A stretch of DNA of 64,000 nucleotides from Pictodentalium vernedei (GCA_031216915.1 CM062292.1:200467262-200531261), one strand, 5' to 3'. Shown: positions 42,720 to 54,240, counted from the stretch's first letter. The notes: a model not told the origin generated them from the letters alone. Translations and numbers: made by a program.

Positions 42720-43900
42720 GTTTATTTTGGCAGAGCAGGGCATACCGAGAGTTCATATGCGTCTAGACGGTGTTATTAAAGACTGCATATATTCTTTTTC
42801 GCCATTTATGTCTTTTCCAATTTCAATGTTGGGAACGACATTATGTATAGTAGACTTAACTTAGACGCTTTATTATACGTAATCCGCCTTACTGAGGCGT
42901 TATCATTACGTCTTCAAGAAAAGATTTACGGGATATTATTCTCAATGTAATTTCTTTTGAGGGCAGTAGTTTGTTCACGTATAACTCCGCCCTTCAGTGG
43001 CTGATTGGAGTTGGTTAGACGTGATGCAGCCCTAGCTACATCCACGCGTGGATAGTAGGTTAAGAACTCTCAGAGTCGCTTCGTTCTCGGAGGAGCTTCT
43101 CTTCGACGGCAACTTTCCGGCAATCCATGAATTGCTTGATTTATACATTCTCTTGTCTATCTAGTGTTACAAGAGATTCAGACTGGGGCAAACATTCGGT
43201 GGTTGACTCAGAGAGTGCCCCCGCAGTTGCCGGACCCGAGTGTGGCTGTTATGACGGTTGCCAGTCAAACAGATTGGGATATATACTGATCCCTACGGAT
43301 TCGAAGTGCCAGGGTCTTTGGGTTCCGCAGTCTTTTAGCTATCAGTTTAACTTCCGCGGAATAATGTTTTTTAGGCTTGCTTTATGTCATTGCATGAACA
43401 TTATTCAGAAACGCATGCCCAAATTCCTGTCCTTTAATTCGACAGTAGTGGCGTATCTCCGGAACCAGGGAGGCACTCTTTCGTTTCCGTTATTCAATTT
43501 AATGGAAAGAATCCGTCTGTTGGTTATAGTACACCAAGTTCAGTTTTGGTCCGTCATATTCCGGGTCGTCTGATTGTTTTATCGCACTCCCGTTCTCTTA
43601 CGGGTCGCTTGTTGCTGTCAGAATGGACTCTCAACAAACAAGTATTCAATCAGATTTGCTATCTATGGGAGCGCCCAATGATGTTTTATTTATGACACAG
43701 CTTGCTAATCAATTGCAGACGTATGTGTTGGCTTGTCCAGATCTCTGAGCTAATACTGTTAACGCTCTATTGATCTTTAGGACGGAATGATAGGATACGC
43801 GTATCCTCCGGCGCTGTTGTTTTAGCAGGTATTGCTAAGATAAACAACCACAATACATTTCTGTTGATAGCATCTCTATCTTCACAGAGATCATGAGTAA
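42720..43900 (+). pseudogene. Gag end and RT / RNase H debris, copy B
   Basis: Short blocks match the end of gag (42,890-43,130) and then, after a large deletion of the RT palm, the RNase H and DAM-like parts (43,160-43,830: CCGGGTCGTCTGA, ACTCTCAACAAACAAGTATT, GGAATGATAGGATACGCGTA). There is no continuous frame. Confidence 0.65.
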
Positions 43901-45025
43901 TTTACTCTCTTGTCTACTGTGGATCTTAACGTGAAATCTTCCTCTATGTGAGGATCTTTTTTCACTGGGTAAATCGTGTCATCTTTATCACAACCAGCAA
44001 GGTCGCAACCTTCATGTATTCCGTTGTGTGGTCCGTATTGCATTGTAAGCACTGTACTGGACGAGCTTTGGACGCGATTTCTTACTATAGGAGATCCTCT
44101 TCTTCGCTATTCTATGCGACTAAAGTGGAGGCTCTTCCGTCGTGGTGTAGGGATCATTATGTTCATATGGTTGATCCCTCCATACTACTCATTGCTATTT
44201 TTTAGTATACTTGTTTCACAAGATCTACTGCAGCCTGTTGTTATTTAGGTTATAGGTTTATGTTTCCTCATACCTATGCACTCTATGATAGTTTACAATT
44301 GAGTCTTTTGTCTCTTTATCTAAGTCAGTTAGTAACTTTTTGATAAATAGACTTAGAATCTTTAGATTAAATTCCTATACGGATTTTAACTTCGGTTCTT
44401 ATTTAGCTAAGTAATCATTTGAACCTCTGGAAACAGTAGTTTTCAAATTCTGACCTTTTAGACAGTAATTCTGTTGGTTCTCTTTTTCTGTAGAGTCAGT
44501 GAGTTTCATGCACTATCAATGGATGATTTTCACTTTCATAGTTTCGGAATCAATACTTCCGTTACTATTTAGGTTGGATTGTTGCATAAGAGTTAGGCTC
44601 CTATTATCCGGAACCTATTATTTTAAGGTCCTTCCGTCTTCGTATGGGCATAGGCCTTTACTCTTTCCGGGTACAGTTTATAAACAGATATCTGTTTATT
44701 ACAAGGGCGTAAGCTTCTTCTGTCTTTGATGTCTAGTAGAAGGACGTTACGCTCCATTTTATTGTTAATGGATTCTATTAACTAGCGTACTGCTTATGGT
44801 ATATCATTGGCTTAGCAGTTGTGCTTAAGATTTCGGCTCATGAAGTAAGAGTTCTTCTACTTCTTGGGCTTACATTAATAGTGTTGCTATTATAGATTTT
44901 TGAAGGCTGCTCATTGCGCTCAGCCATCCACATTCATGAATTTTATCTCAGAAATATCGAGTCCATTTCTGGAGGCCTCTATTGTTAGGTCTATTATCTA
45001 CTGCTCAGAATGTCATTCACTTAAC
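43900..45025 (+). pseudogene. Tyrosine recombinase debris, copy B
   Basis: Alignable with the recombinase gene of A along most of its length, down to CAGAATGTCATTCACTTAAC at the stop, but with an indel every few tens of bases. HxxR can be seen as GGCTCATGAAGTAAGAG. It is not functional. Confidence 0.7.
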
Positions 45026-45467
45026 AGTTGCTACTATAGCTAGGTAGGCTGTCTGTTTCGGCAGTGTCTCCGTTCGGCTGCCCTCTTCGCTCTGGGCTAT
45101 TTGACCCAGGGCAAGAAAAAGGGGGGGGGGGGGGGAGGGTGTTCCCTTGGGTCACCTGTTTTTACTATGAAAACAAGGGGATACCTCCTCCGGAGTTAGT
45201 AATTCTGAGCTGTTATTGGGATGGTTGTTTAGTGAGAAGTTTAAGTTTATAAAATTCATTCAAGTCTTAGTTTTTAAAGTATAGCTTTTGAATATTGCAT
45301 ATGTCAACGGACATGATTATGCAATTCTCACACACTTTTAGGAGTATAAGAGTCTCTATTCTCTAGACTTACTTTATTATTGGCTTACTTTAAAAATTAT
45401 TAGTATAAGGATTATTGGATATTAATAGAGTACATGGACGTATGAAGCTCAATTTTTGGAAGGTGTT

Positions 45468-45501
45468 GTATCTTTCTAATTTATCATAATAAGAAAGATA
45501 C
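45468..45501 (+). other. 3' stem-loop, DIRS copy B
   Basis: GTATCTTTCT pairs with AGAAAGATAC. The stem is unchanged from A although the loop differs. Confidence 0.6.
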
Positions 45502-45607
45502 ATGTAAGGCCTATTACTTCTTTCCCTACAGGGGATGACTCTATTTTATTTTATTGAGCGTATTCCATTTTGCTCTATGTCCTTGGCCCTCCAGCCTTTT
45601 TACTATT

Positions 45608-45696
45608 CAGCTATGTCTGGGTCATTGGTACAGTATAAAAATGTTAAAAAATTTATAGTAATTTATATATTTTTTATACTTACCAATGACCCAGAC
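45608..45696 (+). repeat. Internal complementary region, DIRS copy B
   Basis: Same construction as in A, with CAGCTATGTCTGGG matching this copy's own left end (CCCAGACATAGCTG) rather than that of A. Confidence 0.9.
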
Positions 45697-45771
45697 GGGG
45701 ATGGCCCTCCCAGGAGTTGGGAACTCTTGCCTCCCCGCTGAGTACATAGCGCTTACCAGGCACTGGTTATT

Positions 45772-45998
45772 AGAATGATAAATGGCGCCAATTTCGGAAC
45801 GTCCTTGACACTGCGCATGCGCAGTAGGGGCGAAGTGTGGAGGGCCTCTCAGGACATGTTTTCTTTAGTTTTAGATGCAAATTTTGGGGATTGGGGGGCA
45901 AAATTTGTGTTTGGCCCTATATTTTAAGAGTTAGCACCAGCTATGTCTGGGTCATTGGTAAGTATAAAAAATATATAAATTACTATAAATTTTTTAAC
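45772..45998 (+). repeat. Right inverted terminal repeat, DIRS copy B
   Basis: The inverted partner of 39,010-39,209. It includes TGCGCATGCGCA at 45,812-45,823. Confidence 0.9.
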
Positions 45999-46811
45999 TT
46001 TTACCATTTGATTCTACTGGTCCTAAGGATGTTTCATACAAAATTACAGTTCTCTATTCTGCACGGTTTGGGAAATATGGGTGTTTGAAAATATTGTATT
46101 TTTAGCTCCTGTGGTTCCTATGACAATACAGGAAAAAAATTTGGGGCATCAATTGAGTACTTATGACTCAATAATACCACATACCAAATTTGATTCAAAT
46201 TAATAATATAATAACTCTTTGGCCAGCCGCTGATTTGTCGCGGTCCTCATAAGAGAAGGCCATCATTCCCCCTGCACCCCACCCCCTCTTCCCCTCCTCT
46301 CCTCCCAGCATTCAGATATAAACTGCTTAATAGTGTCCCTCACTTCCTCTTTTTCAATTTCTTCAATAAGCATTCCTACCCTCTCCCTCGTGTCCCCCTT
46401 CAGCCATCTATCCTTTGTTTCTTCACCCCACTTCTGGGGTCAAATTAGGTCATTGGTTTAGAAAAAAGAAATTTTGGTCGGACCAAAAAAAATCTTGCCT
46501 CTCCTTTTACAAAGGCAAATATTGTCTTATGAACTTCATTTGAACAAACTTTATTCTACACCTCAAAAGGAAACTCATACCAAATTTCAATTATTGTACC
46601 AGCTGGTTCATGAGAAGAAGATTTTTTTTAAATTTAGAACTACTCCCCATGTGGCAGGGCAAGTTGGTTTGAACAAAATCAAAATGCGATGTCAACAAGC
46701 AATCACCTAATTTCACCGAAAATGGTTCAGTGGTTTTGGTGAAGTCCTAAACACCATGTTTGTGGATGACGAACGTAGAGTGATCACTTTAACTCACCCT
46801 GACTTTCACAC
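45999..46811 (-). repeat. Pearl-like element, minus strand, head part
   Basis: Reverse complement of the 11,297/12,980 element head: GGTCCTAAGGATGTTTCATA, TGACTCAATAATACCACATA, CTCATACCAAATTTC, then ACTTTAACTCACCCTGACTT at the end. About 240 bases at 46,210-46,450 do not belong to it (pyrimidine-rich insert). Confidence 0.7.
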
Positions 46812-47050
46812 GTTACCTAACATGACTAGTAGACGACACTTGAAAAAAGTGTCTGGAATAACAAGAATATTTCTATTGTCTCTTCCAAATTTATGATCCC
46901 TCATTGGAATGAACTTGATGAGATCATTTCAATGGGGGGTTACAAGGTTTTATTTTAGAGGCAAAAATTGAAAAAATAATAAAATTTGAATGGTTACTTA
47001 TGTGAACATTGCTCACCAGATATGACCATTATGTTAGGCAAAGGGTTAAC
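46812..47050. mobile_element. Degenerate palindromic MITE, piggyBac-like
   Basis: GTTACCTAACATGAC at the left, ATCCCTCATTGGAATGAA and TTCAATGGGGGGTTACA in the centre, and GTTAGGCAAAGGGTTAA at the right. Same family as 37,611-37,861, older. Confidence 0.65.
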
Positions 47051-47052
47051 TG

Positions 47053-47222
47053 TTTAACCCTTGTCACACTGATGTCAAATTTCTAGTAACAGATTTTTCC
47101 CAGAATGCAACTTGGAATTTAACCAATTCAGTCTTGTTTGACAGAGCTCAATGAGCTCTGTCAAACAAGATTAAATTAGTTAAATTCCTAGTTGCATTAT
47201 GGAAAAAATTTGCATGTTTAAA
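47053..47222. repeat. Foldback element around a long hairpin
   Basis: Starts GTTTAACCCTTGTCAC. Its core pairs AATTTAACCAATTCAGTCTT...GACAGAGCTC with GAGCTCTGTC...AAATTAGTTAAATT (about 47,115-47,190). It is probably another MITE family. Confidence 0.55.
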
Positions 47223-49015
47223 TTTTTGTATTTTGACGTCACCATGGAGGGAGTCCATGCTTTGTTGACATTCCAAACATCCTCTTTTCTATTTATGACT
47301 GTTGGAGGATTGTATACATGATTTAGTCCAGACCTGTTAACTCTCCTGGTTTCACCGTGAGTCTCCCGGTTTGAGGCACCAACTCACGCTGGCACGGTCA
47401 CATCCTATTTTCTCCCGATTTGACACTTTTCAAAATAGTTGTCCTGAAATCCATCACATTTTACTGTTTACAAATTTCTGAAATCTCGGACATGCGAGAT
47501 TATAAACATTTGTGTGAATGTGTTCAATGACGTCAGATTCGGCTGTGATCAACTTGGTTTCTTTAAAATTCTGCATCTTTCAATTGCGAGTCTTGTGTTC
47601 TATTTTGAAAATTAAACAAGTTGTCAAGTTGGTCACGATATATAAATTTATGATGCAGAATACTTGTTGGAAACGATAATTTATCAAAGGTACACATTGA
47701 GTTTTACCAATTCTGAGTTCCGAGAATTGTGAGCGTGAATTCTCATGTTGTTGATGGAAAAGTCATGGAAATTGCAACAATGGGGACACATTATGTGCAC
47801 CAGGGTGGTCAGTTTAAATATAGTTTGTTTATTTATGAAACATACCCATGGGTTTTTATCAAATGCATTGTATGCCAGATATATTCTCATACTGTCGCGG
47901 TTACGTGAAATCAAAATTATATAAACTCGAAATATAAATTAAATAAAAACATAATCTCTCAAGTATAATTAACTTCAGCTGACCTGTTATATATAGTATT
48001 GTTATGGTTCATACCAAATTTATCCTTTTTGTGTAAAAAAAAATATAATTGAAAGTTTGTTGAAAACTGAAAAAAGTCTGTTGTGAGATATCACAAGAAT
48101 TAAGTTACCTCCCCTTACTCATATACAAACAGATTCAGAACATGTTTTGTCTTCATTTTGAACCAACAGGATTATTTTGTTTGTTTTTTTCACAATGGGA
48201 GTTATGAGTACTGAGGGCACCTTCTCTAACATGAGTATTACAAAACACAATTCAAATATTTTTGTATTCCTAAAAAAACGAAATTACCACAATCACACAC
48301 AACTTCATTGTACCTGCAACAACAGGTGTTTTTTTTTAAACATAACGATATGTATTGTTAGCAATGAGTAATTTTTATTGTACAATAAATCCTGTCAAAA
48401 GATAATAAGAATGAATATTTTCTCACTAAAAATGTACAGATTGAACAAAGAATTTACATGAATAAATGGCATGAACGAATGCTTGTGTTGGTTCCTAAAC
48501 GTTTTGGGCCTGGGACGTTTTGGCCTAAGATGTTTCAGCCTCCATGTATTGAAGCACTGGGATGGGCTTGCATGAGCAAGGAAAAATTGCCATACTGAGT
48601 GGGGAGGGGCTCGGTGGTACAGGCAATGGCTAGATAGGCATCCACTCACACTTGTAGGTGTGTCCAGGTGTGTGGGGGGGGGGGGGGGGGGGGGGGGGAC
48701 CCGGAGGCATCCATATTTGTATGCTTTTACTGACAAATACCATTAAAAGTGTTAAATTATTAAAATGAAATATAATGCATTTGGGTTGGGAGGGGGGGGG
48801 GGGGGTGCCCGGCTGGGACCATGGGAGGCACAACAAGGAAAATATTGATGCATTGGCCGTGTGCAAAAATCTCACAGACAAGCATCCAAATCTCACTGAG
48901 AGCTCATCAAAATCTCACTGACAGTCACCTTCAGAGGTTAAAAGGTCTGATTTAGTCATCAAATTTCCAGTCAATATACATTTATCGAATATTTCTAGAC
49001 AAATCAACTTTTGAT
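47223..49015. other. Non-coding stretch with G-tracts
   Basis: No gene that I can support. Long G-tracts lie at 48,673-48,699 and 48,790-48,806. A minus-strand ORF (47,684-47,914) has one C2H2-like pattern (see rejected items). Confidence 0.4.
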
Positions 49016-49019
49016 TAGC

Positions 49020-49385
49020 AGACCTGGTTCTTGTCAGATCACTGAAGTTAAGCAACATTGAGTCCAGTTAGTCCTTGGATGGGTGACCGTCTGAATGATC
49101 GCATTGTGTCCTTGGGCAAGGCACTTAACCCCGGTTGTCCACCTGGGGGCACGATGACGCCGTATACTAAGGCGTACTGCACATCAATGGTGTGCATGTC
49201 TTCAACCAATCTAACCCTGCCTGTGCTGCAGTGTGGGGTTACAATGTTGGGGAGCTGGCAGGTTGCTTGTCATTACTTGGTGGTTCTCTCTCTGGGTACT
49301 CCGACTTCCTCCACCCATAAAACTGTCACCGACACGATATGACCTTGGCTGTTAAAGTGTTGTTAAACCTTAATAAAGAAATGAA
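49020..49385 (+). mobile_element. SINE with 5S-rRNA-derived head
   Basis: The first ~75 bases (CTTGTCAGATCACTGAAGTT, AAGCAAC, then CAGTTAGTCCTTGGATGGGT and GACCGTCTG) match the internal promoter half of 5S rRNA: A box, intermediate element and C box. Then follows the body also seen in the tRNA-headed SINEs at 37,939 and 51,280: TTGTGTCCTTGGGCAAGGCA, CCAATCTAACCCTGC, GGTGGTTCTCTC, GTACTCCGACTTCCTCCACC. It ends AATAAAGAAATGAATA. Possible weak target duplication CAGACCT. It is not a functional 5S gene. Confidence 0.8.
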
Positions 49386-49556
49386 TAGTAACAGACCTTC
49401 TGATGATACATGGGATCCCACTTTATTTGTTATTGTCCACTAAAGTAACCTTGTTAATTGCATATAACTTGCAAACACCAAACCATTTGCAGTACTTTAA
49501 CGGGTAGAGTGCTAGATTAATTTATTGGCTAGAATTTGTTCAAATAAATTTGTTTT

Positions 49557-49604
49557 GTTACAATTTATTGGAGAGAGACTGGGCACTCACCAATAAATTG
49601 TAAC
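49557..49604. repeat. Short foldback
   Basis: GTTACAATTTATTGG pairs with CCAATAAATTGTAAC. Confidence 0.6.
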
Positions 49605-49734
49605 TATGAACAAAAGAGTCTTGCCTCTAACTAAATGCAAAGCACAACCACAAGACCAGGAAGCCTTTAAGTTGTACTGGCACGTTTCAAATTTTCACTT
49701 TTCAAAAACTCAAATATGGTCTTCCAACACCCAA

Positions 49735-50215
49735 CCAGTTAAACCTTTACGGATATAATGTCCCTATACAGCCAGTGTTATCAACAAAAATCACCATTCA
49801 AAATGTTTTTTTTTCAATTTTTATGCCCCCCGAAAAAAATTTCTGTCCGTCATGAAGATTTTCGTGTCCGCTCCATAACTCTGAGGTGCCTTGTTGGATT
49901 TTGTAGAACTTTGGCATACATGTTGCTTATGGGGAGACGATGTGTCGCATACAATTTGTTTGTTTGTTTGATGGAGAGCAAGGTCACAGATCAAGGTCAT
50001 TGCCATGTCGGGGCATAGTCTCTTCCAAGTGACAATCTATTGTTCTCTCTGAATATAGGTTATGACCCATCATTTGAACAAGTCCATCAAGATTGTTCTA
50101 ATTAGTGGTCATAAACTGTGTTTTGGTGGCAAAAAGTGATCATTTTAAGTGTTGTAAGACATTTCTTTTGTGAGTGTTGTTCTTAGTGTCGTTAGCTAAA
50201 AGGTTAATACAAATT
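49735..50215. mobile_element. Degenerate palindromic MITE carrying a nested insert
   Basis: The outer parts (CCAGTTAAACCTTTACGG; TTATGACCCATCATTTGAAC; CAAAAAGTGATCATTTTAAG; AGCTAAAAGGTTAA) belong to the 37,611 family. In between, 49,821-50,017 is a separate element with ends TATGCCCCCCGA and TCGGGGCATA and a TCCGTCATG-type head. Confidence 0.5.
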
Positions 50216-50309
50216 TGACCTGTTTATTTGATATAGGTTATAGAGCAAAGCCCTCATAACTGAAGAACCAATATTGCAATTTAGTGAAAACTTCTACTGA
50301 CAGTCACTA

Positions 50310-50450
50310 CCTCAGATTACTTCTAATATATAGAGAGTCTGCCAGTTACTCACTGCTGCTTGGTGGTTCTCTCTGGATAGTCTTGCTTCCTCCACCACAT
50401 AAAGTTGTCCAAAATAATATGATCCTGACTGTTGAATAAATGAATGTACT
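50310..50450 (+). repeat. 3' fragment of a SINE
   Basis: TTGGTGGTTCTCTCTGGATA, CTTGCTTCCTCCACCACATA and GATCCTGACTGTTGAATAAA match the tail of the 49,020 SINE. Confidence 0.6.
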
Positions 50451-50729
50451 TTCATTTTAAGTATTTAATCTTTTATATCTCATTTGCTGGAGCTCCATAA
50501 GCTCTTATGCATATAAAAACTATGCAAATGGTCGTTTTATTTGCCCACTGTTTTCCCCAGAAGAAATAAGGCAAACAAAAAAATTTACCTTCCTGGACAT
50601 TGTACAAATAATGGAAATATATAGTTGATTTACCCTTGGGGTTCATCTGTTAATTTTTCAAGTATCATGAACAACTTTATGATAATAATGACACTTAAGT
50701 GTTCTGTGATTTTGGAGATGGAGTGCAAT

Positions 50730-50786
50730 GATGTAAAACACTGTTCGAAAGGGCTCCCCAAGCCCTTTCCAACAGTATTTTACATC
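50730..50786. repeat. Foldback, 26-bp arms
   Basis: GATGTAAAACACTGTTCGAA... pairs with ...TTCCAACAGTATTTTACATC, with two mismatches and a 5-base loop. Confidence 0.65.
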
Positions 50787-50884
50787 ACAACACCTCATCA
50801 GATCACTGAAATAGGACCCAGTCACCAATGCTTGGGGTTGAACTCCTCTAAAATGGGCAACATGGGTGTAAACAATTTGACCAA

Positions 50885-50965
50885 ACTTGATTTTATCTCT
50901 TTGTCACAGTCACGATTAGCCATTGTGCAAAAATATATGTCCTTAAACACGAATAAGTAATAATA
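50885..50965 (+). repeat. SINE tail fragment
   Basis: TTGTCACAGTCACGATTAGC, CATTGTGCAAAAATATATGT, CCTTAAACACGAATAAGTAA: matches the 3' end of the 37,939-38,292 SINE (read on its own strand). Confidence 0.65.
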
Positions 50966-51279
50966 ATAATATGCCAGGTAATATGCATTAACACTGGCAA
51001 ACTTATCAGTATTACTTTGTCTTTCTTGTGCTCAAAAAATTAGAAAAGGATTATTTGAAAAAAATTAAGATAAGCCATTTTCAGGTTACCTCTGTTTATA
51101 ATTTTTACAGTCCTGAGCTATGTCAAACAAGATATAATACACTAAATACTCAAATGATCATCCGAAATTGAGAATGTAAGAGACTGCTATCCATTTTGGT
51201 CAGTTAATTGGTTTATTGGATGCACCTTGTTCACTGAATTCTTCCGTTAATTGATTTTTTTTCAGTTACACATTGTCTA

Positions 51280-51564
51280 GGGAGCATGGTGGCTCAGTGG
51301 TTATGGCATTGTTTTCAAACCAAAAGGTCCATGGTTCAATCTCCACCAGGGGTGACTTTGTTGTGTCCTTGGGCAAGGCACTTAATCCAGATTGCCCACC
51401 TAAGGGCAAGGTGGCGTTGTGTACTTAGGCATACTGCACGTTGATTGTGCACTTGTGTTCAACCGATGATAACCCTGCTTGTGTGGAGTTAGTGCATTGG
51501 GAGTCTGGCAGTTGCTTGCCCTACCCAGTGGTTCTCTCCAGGTACTCTAATAAATAAATAAATG
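51280..51564 (+). mobile_element. tRNA-derived SINE
   Basis: Head GGAGCATGGTGGCTCAGTGG with TGGTTCAATCTCC as B-box, then TTGTGTCCTTGGGCAAGGCA, GATAACCCTGCTTGTGTGGA and AATAAATAAATAAA at the end. Near-exact 11-bp target duplication CACATTGTCTA (51,269-51,279) / CACAGTGTCTA (51,565-51,575). Confidence 0.85.
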
Positions 51565-51702
51565 CACAGTGTCTATTCTAATTGCACTGTACAAGTTCAG
51601 AAAAAAAAACATTGCCAATTTATTTTAAATTAAAGTGTAAATTTGGTTGTTTTAATGTTCAAAATTTGATATAGGTCCTTGAAAGTGCTTGAATTTTTAT
51701 CC

Positions 51703-51942
51703 TTAACCCTTTGAATGCTGGTGGTATCTTCCATGCCAGTTCAATGTCAGCAATTAGAAGAGTCCATATTCATTATTTGGGGTAGGCCAATCAATATTTT
51801 CAACGCGCAGCCTCAGGACTGCATGTTGAAAATATTGATTGGTCTACAACACATATGTAGTGAACAGCCAACTTATTTAATGAGGTTATGAGGTATCCTG
51901 TTCCTGGCTGGAAAAGCTGCCACTTGGGGTTCAAAGGGTTAA
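51703..51942. mobile_element. Second TTAA-ended palindromic MITE family
   Basis: TTAACCCTTTGAA at the left and TTCAAAGGGTTAA at the right. The core inverted repeat is CCAATCAATATTTTCAAC / GTTGAAAATATTGATTGG. TTAA at both edges fits piggyBac mobilisation. Confidence 0.75.
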
Positions 51943-52097
51943 ATATCTGGCTTTTGATGATAAGACTTTTGTGGAAAGGTCATGTCCCTGAAAAATCTAT
52001 TTGGGTAACTGGTAGGCCTATTTTGGTCAAAATGTGTTGTATTATAAAGTGTTGTATTTGTGTGTGGATTCAATTGTATTGTTTATCACCAGAAATT

Positions 52098-52164
52098 ACA
52101 ACTACATTTGACTAATCCTTGGAAAGCTTGCTCAAAGAGCTTTCCAAGCATTTGAGTCGGTTGT
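52098..52164. repeat. Foldback
   Basis: ACAACTACATTTGACTAATC...GGAAAGC pairs imperfectly with GCTTTCCAAGCATTTGAGTC...GTTGT. Confidence 0.5.
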
Positions 52165-52376
52165 AGGGTTTCATTTTTCATTGCAAGCTCTTGATCCCCA
52201 GTCTAATTCTGTAAGAAATTGGACACTGTTATGGCCTGGAACCAGTCGAGTAAAGAGGTCTTCACTTATGTTTAGATTCACTCAGCTGGAATATTTCAGG
52301 TGGTTGGAAAAGCAAACCTCTGGTGTGTCAGATATATTCCTGACAATTGAATATGAAAACTTTCATAAAGAGTCAT

Positions 52377-52632
52377 ATTTTTGTACTAAAACCAATGGCC
52401 CAGTCTTAGCTGGTGCAACCTCAATATTATTAAAGGGCAGACACAAATTTTCAACCCCTCCCCCCAATCCCCAAAATTTGCATACAGTACCGTAAATTAA
52501 AAGTCCTACATGGCCCTCCATACTTTTAGTACTTGCGCATGCACATTACCCAGGAAGAGACCCCAATATCATTTCTTGTGTTTGACCCAAAGTCAGTAAC
52601 AACTGAACTAACATCTGTGCTTTAAAATCTCA
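52377..52632 (+). mobile_element. DIRS copy F, left end (split by copy E)
   Basis: A left terminal repeat (ACCAATGGCCCAGTCTTAGC, CCCAATCCCCAAAATTTGCA, TTGCGCATGCACA) followed by AACATCTGTGCTTTAAAATC. It stops where copy E begins, and its continuation (GAAGATGCCAGACACAAATC...) resumes at 60,846. The rest of F runs past the window end. Confidence 0.85.
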
Positions 52633-53195
52633 ATTTTTATGCTATAAACCAATGGCCCAGGCCAGCTGGTGCAAACTAACTGTTATTAAGGGCCAAACAC
52701 AAATTTTGAAACCCCTAATCCCCAAAATTTGCTTGCAAAACTGAAAATTAAAGTCCTATCTGGTGATCCTCTATACTTTTACCCTTCGCACATGCACAGC
52801 CATCAGGAAGTGAACGAAACTGGCGCCAACATCATTCTTTGTTTGGCCCTTCAGTCAATAACAGCATTTTGACATCTGTGCTTTGAAAATCTAGGATGCC
52901 AGACACAATTTAATGCAAGAATTGGTGAATCCAAGGCTGTTATTGGATGATGGAAGTGAACAATGGTGGTTTTCTACGTTTAGGGCTGTAACTTTATAAT
53001 AATTATAAAATTATTTCATATTTCCCAATTTCGGGACATTCGCCTGACGTCATTATTTTTACAAATGAATTATCCACTGTTTGTTGAGTATTCCTTCCCT
53101 ATCCTTCCATGAACCCTTCCTGTTAAACTCCTAAGCTTTTTGGCTAATTTTTATGGAAATTTTTTATTAAATTTCTTGGGAGTTTAACATGTATT

Positions 53196-53213
53196 ACAGA
53201 ATATTTATTCTGT
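53196..53213 (+). other. 5' leader stem-loop, DIRS copy E
   Basis: ACAGAATA-TT-TATTCTGT, followed by CCCCATGG and a CACC...GGTG hairpin. Confidence 0.6.
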
Positions 53214-53291
53214 TTATCCCCATGGTTACGTCTTCACCTTAGGGGTGTTACGTTGTTTAGTCTTGCATCTTCTATCCGATGTATCGTTTTT

Positions 53292-54240
53292 ATATGCCCG
53301 TTTGAAAAACGGGACGTATTATAGTATGGCATTGTCCGTCCGTCTGTCCGTCCATCCGTCCGTTTGGTTTCCGAACAATAACTTTAGTATTTGTTTTCCG
53401 AACGGCTCCAAATGTGGTATGTGGTTTAATCACAACAAAATACAGGTCAAGTTCGAATATGGGGTTGGTCCGAACATTTTTCGCCTGAATTATGGCCCCA
53501 GTTGGACTTAGAATTCGTCAAATATTTGGTTTCCGGATGATAACTTTAGTATTTGTTTTCCGATCGGCTCCAAATTTGGTATGTGGTTTAATCACAACAA
53601 AATACAGGTCAAGTTCGAATATGGGGTCGGTCTGAACAATTTTTGCCTGAATTATGGCTCCTGTTGGACTTAGAATTCGTCAAATATTTGGTTTCCGGAT
53701 GATAACTTTAGTATTTGTTTTCCGATCGGCTCCAAATTTGGTATGTGGTTTAATCACAACAAAGTACAGGTCAAGTTTGAATATGGGATCAGTCCGAACA
53801 TTTTTTGCCTGAATTATGGCCCCTGTTGGACTTAGAATTCGTCAAATATTTGGTTTCCGGATGATAACTTTAGTATTTGTTTTCCGATCGGCTCCAAATT
53901 TGGTATGTGGTTTAATCACAACAAAATACAGGTCAAGTTCGAATATGGGGTCAGTCTGAACAATTTTTGCCTGAATTATGGCCCCTGTTGGACTTAGAAT
54001 TCGTCAAATATTTGGTTTCCGGATGATAACTTTAGTATTTGTTTTCCGATCGGCTCCAAACTTGGTATGTGGTTTAATCACAACAAAATACAGGTCAAGT
54101 TCGAATATGGGGTCGGTCTGAACAATTTTTGCCTGAATTATGGCTCCTGTTGGACTTAGAATTCTTCGTCAAATATTTGGTTTCCGGATGATAACTTTAG
54201 TATTTGTTTTTCGATTGGCTTCAAACTTGTTAGTCTTTTT
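53292..54240 (+). repeat. Tandem-repeat element, ~162 bp units, inside copy E
   Basis: Head TATGCCCGTTTGAAAAACGG (with a short palindrome) and a (CCGTCTGT)n leader. Six units start with GGTTTCCGGATGATAAC at about 53,366; 53,529; 53,690; 53,852; 54,014 and 54,179. The units are nearly identical, so the array is young or homogenised. DIRS sequence resumes by 54,415 (TCTTCATGTGAAGATCTAGC). Confidence 0.85.

Larger units (their letters stand above)
39010..45998 (+). mobile_element. DIRS-type retrotransposon copy B, same subfamily as A, genes destroyed
   Basis: A full-length element with left terminal repeat 39,010-39,209, leader hairpin 39,579-39,596, gag debris with duplications, faint RT and recombinase debris, G-tract 45,121-45,136, 3' hairpin 45,468-45,501, internal complementary region 45,608-45,696 and right terminal repeat 45,772-45,998. 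The terminal repeats are identical over the inner ~170 bases that I compared, yet no ORF is intact. It is inserted in a minus-strand pearl-like element. Confidence 0.9.

Noticed and set aside
47684-47914. Minus-strand zinc-finger gene
   Set aside because: Only one imperfect C2H2-like pattern (CPHCCNF...MRIHAH) in a 76-codon ORF, with no neighbours or splice sites; too weak to call.
49020-49110. 5S rRNA gene
   Set aside because: Only the 3' internal-promoter half is present, it is diverged, and it is fused to a SINE body.
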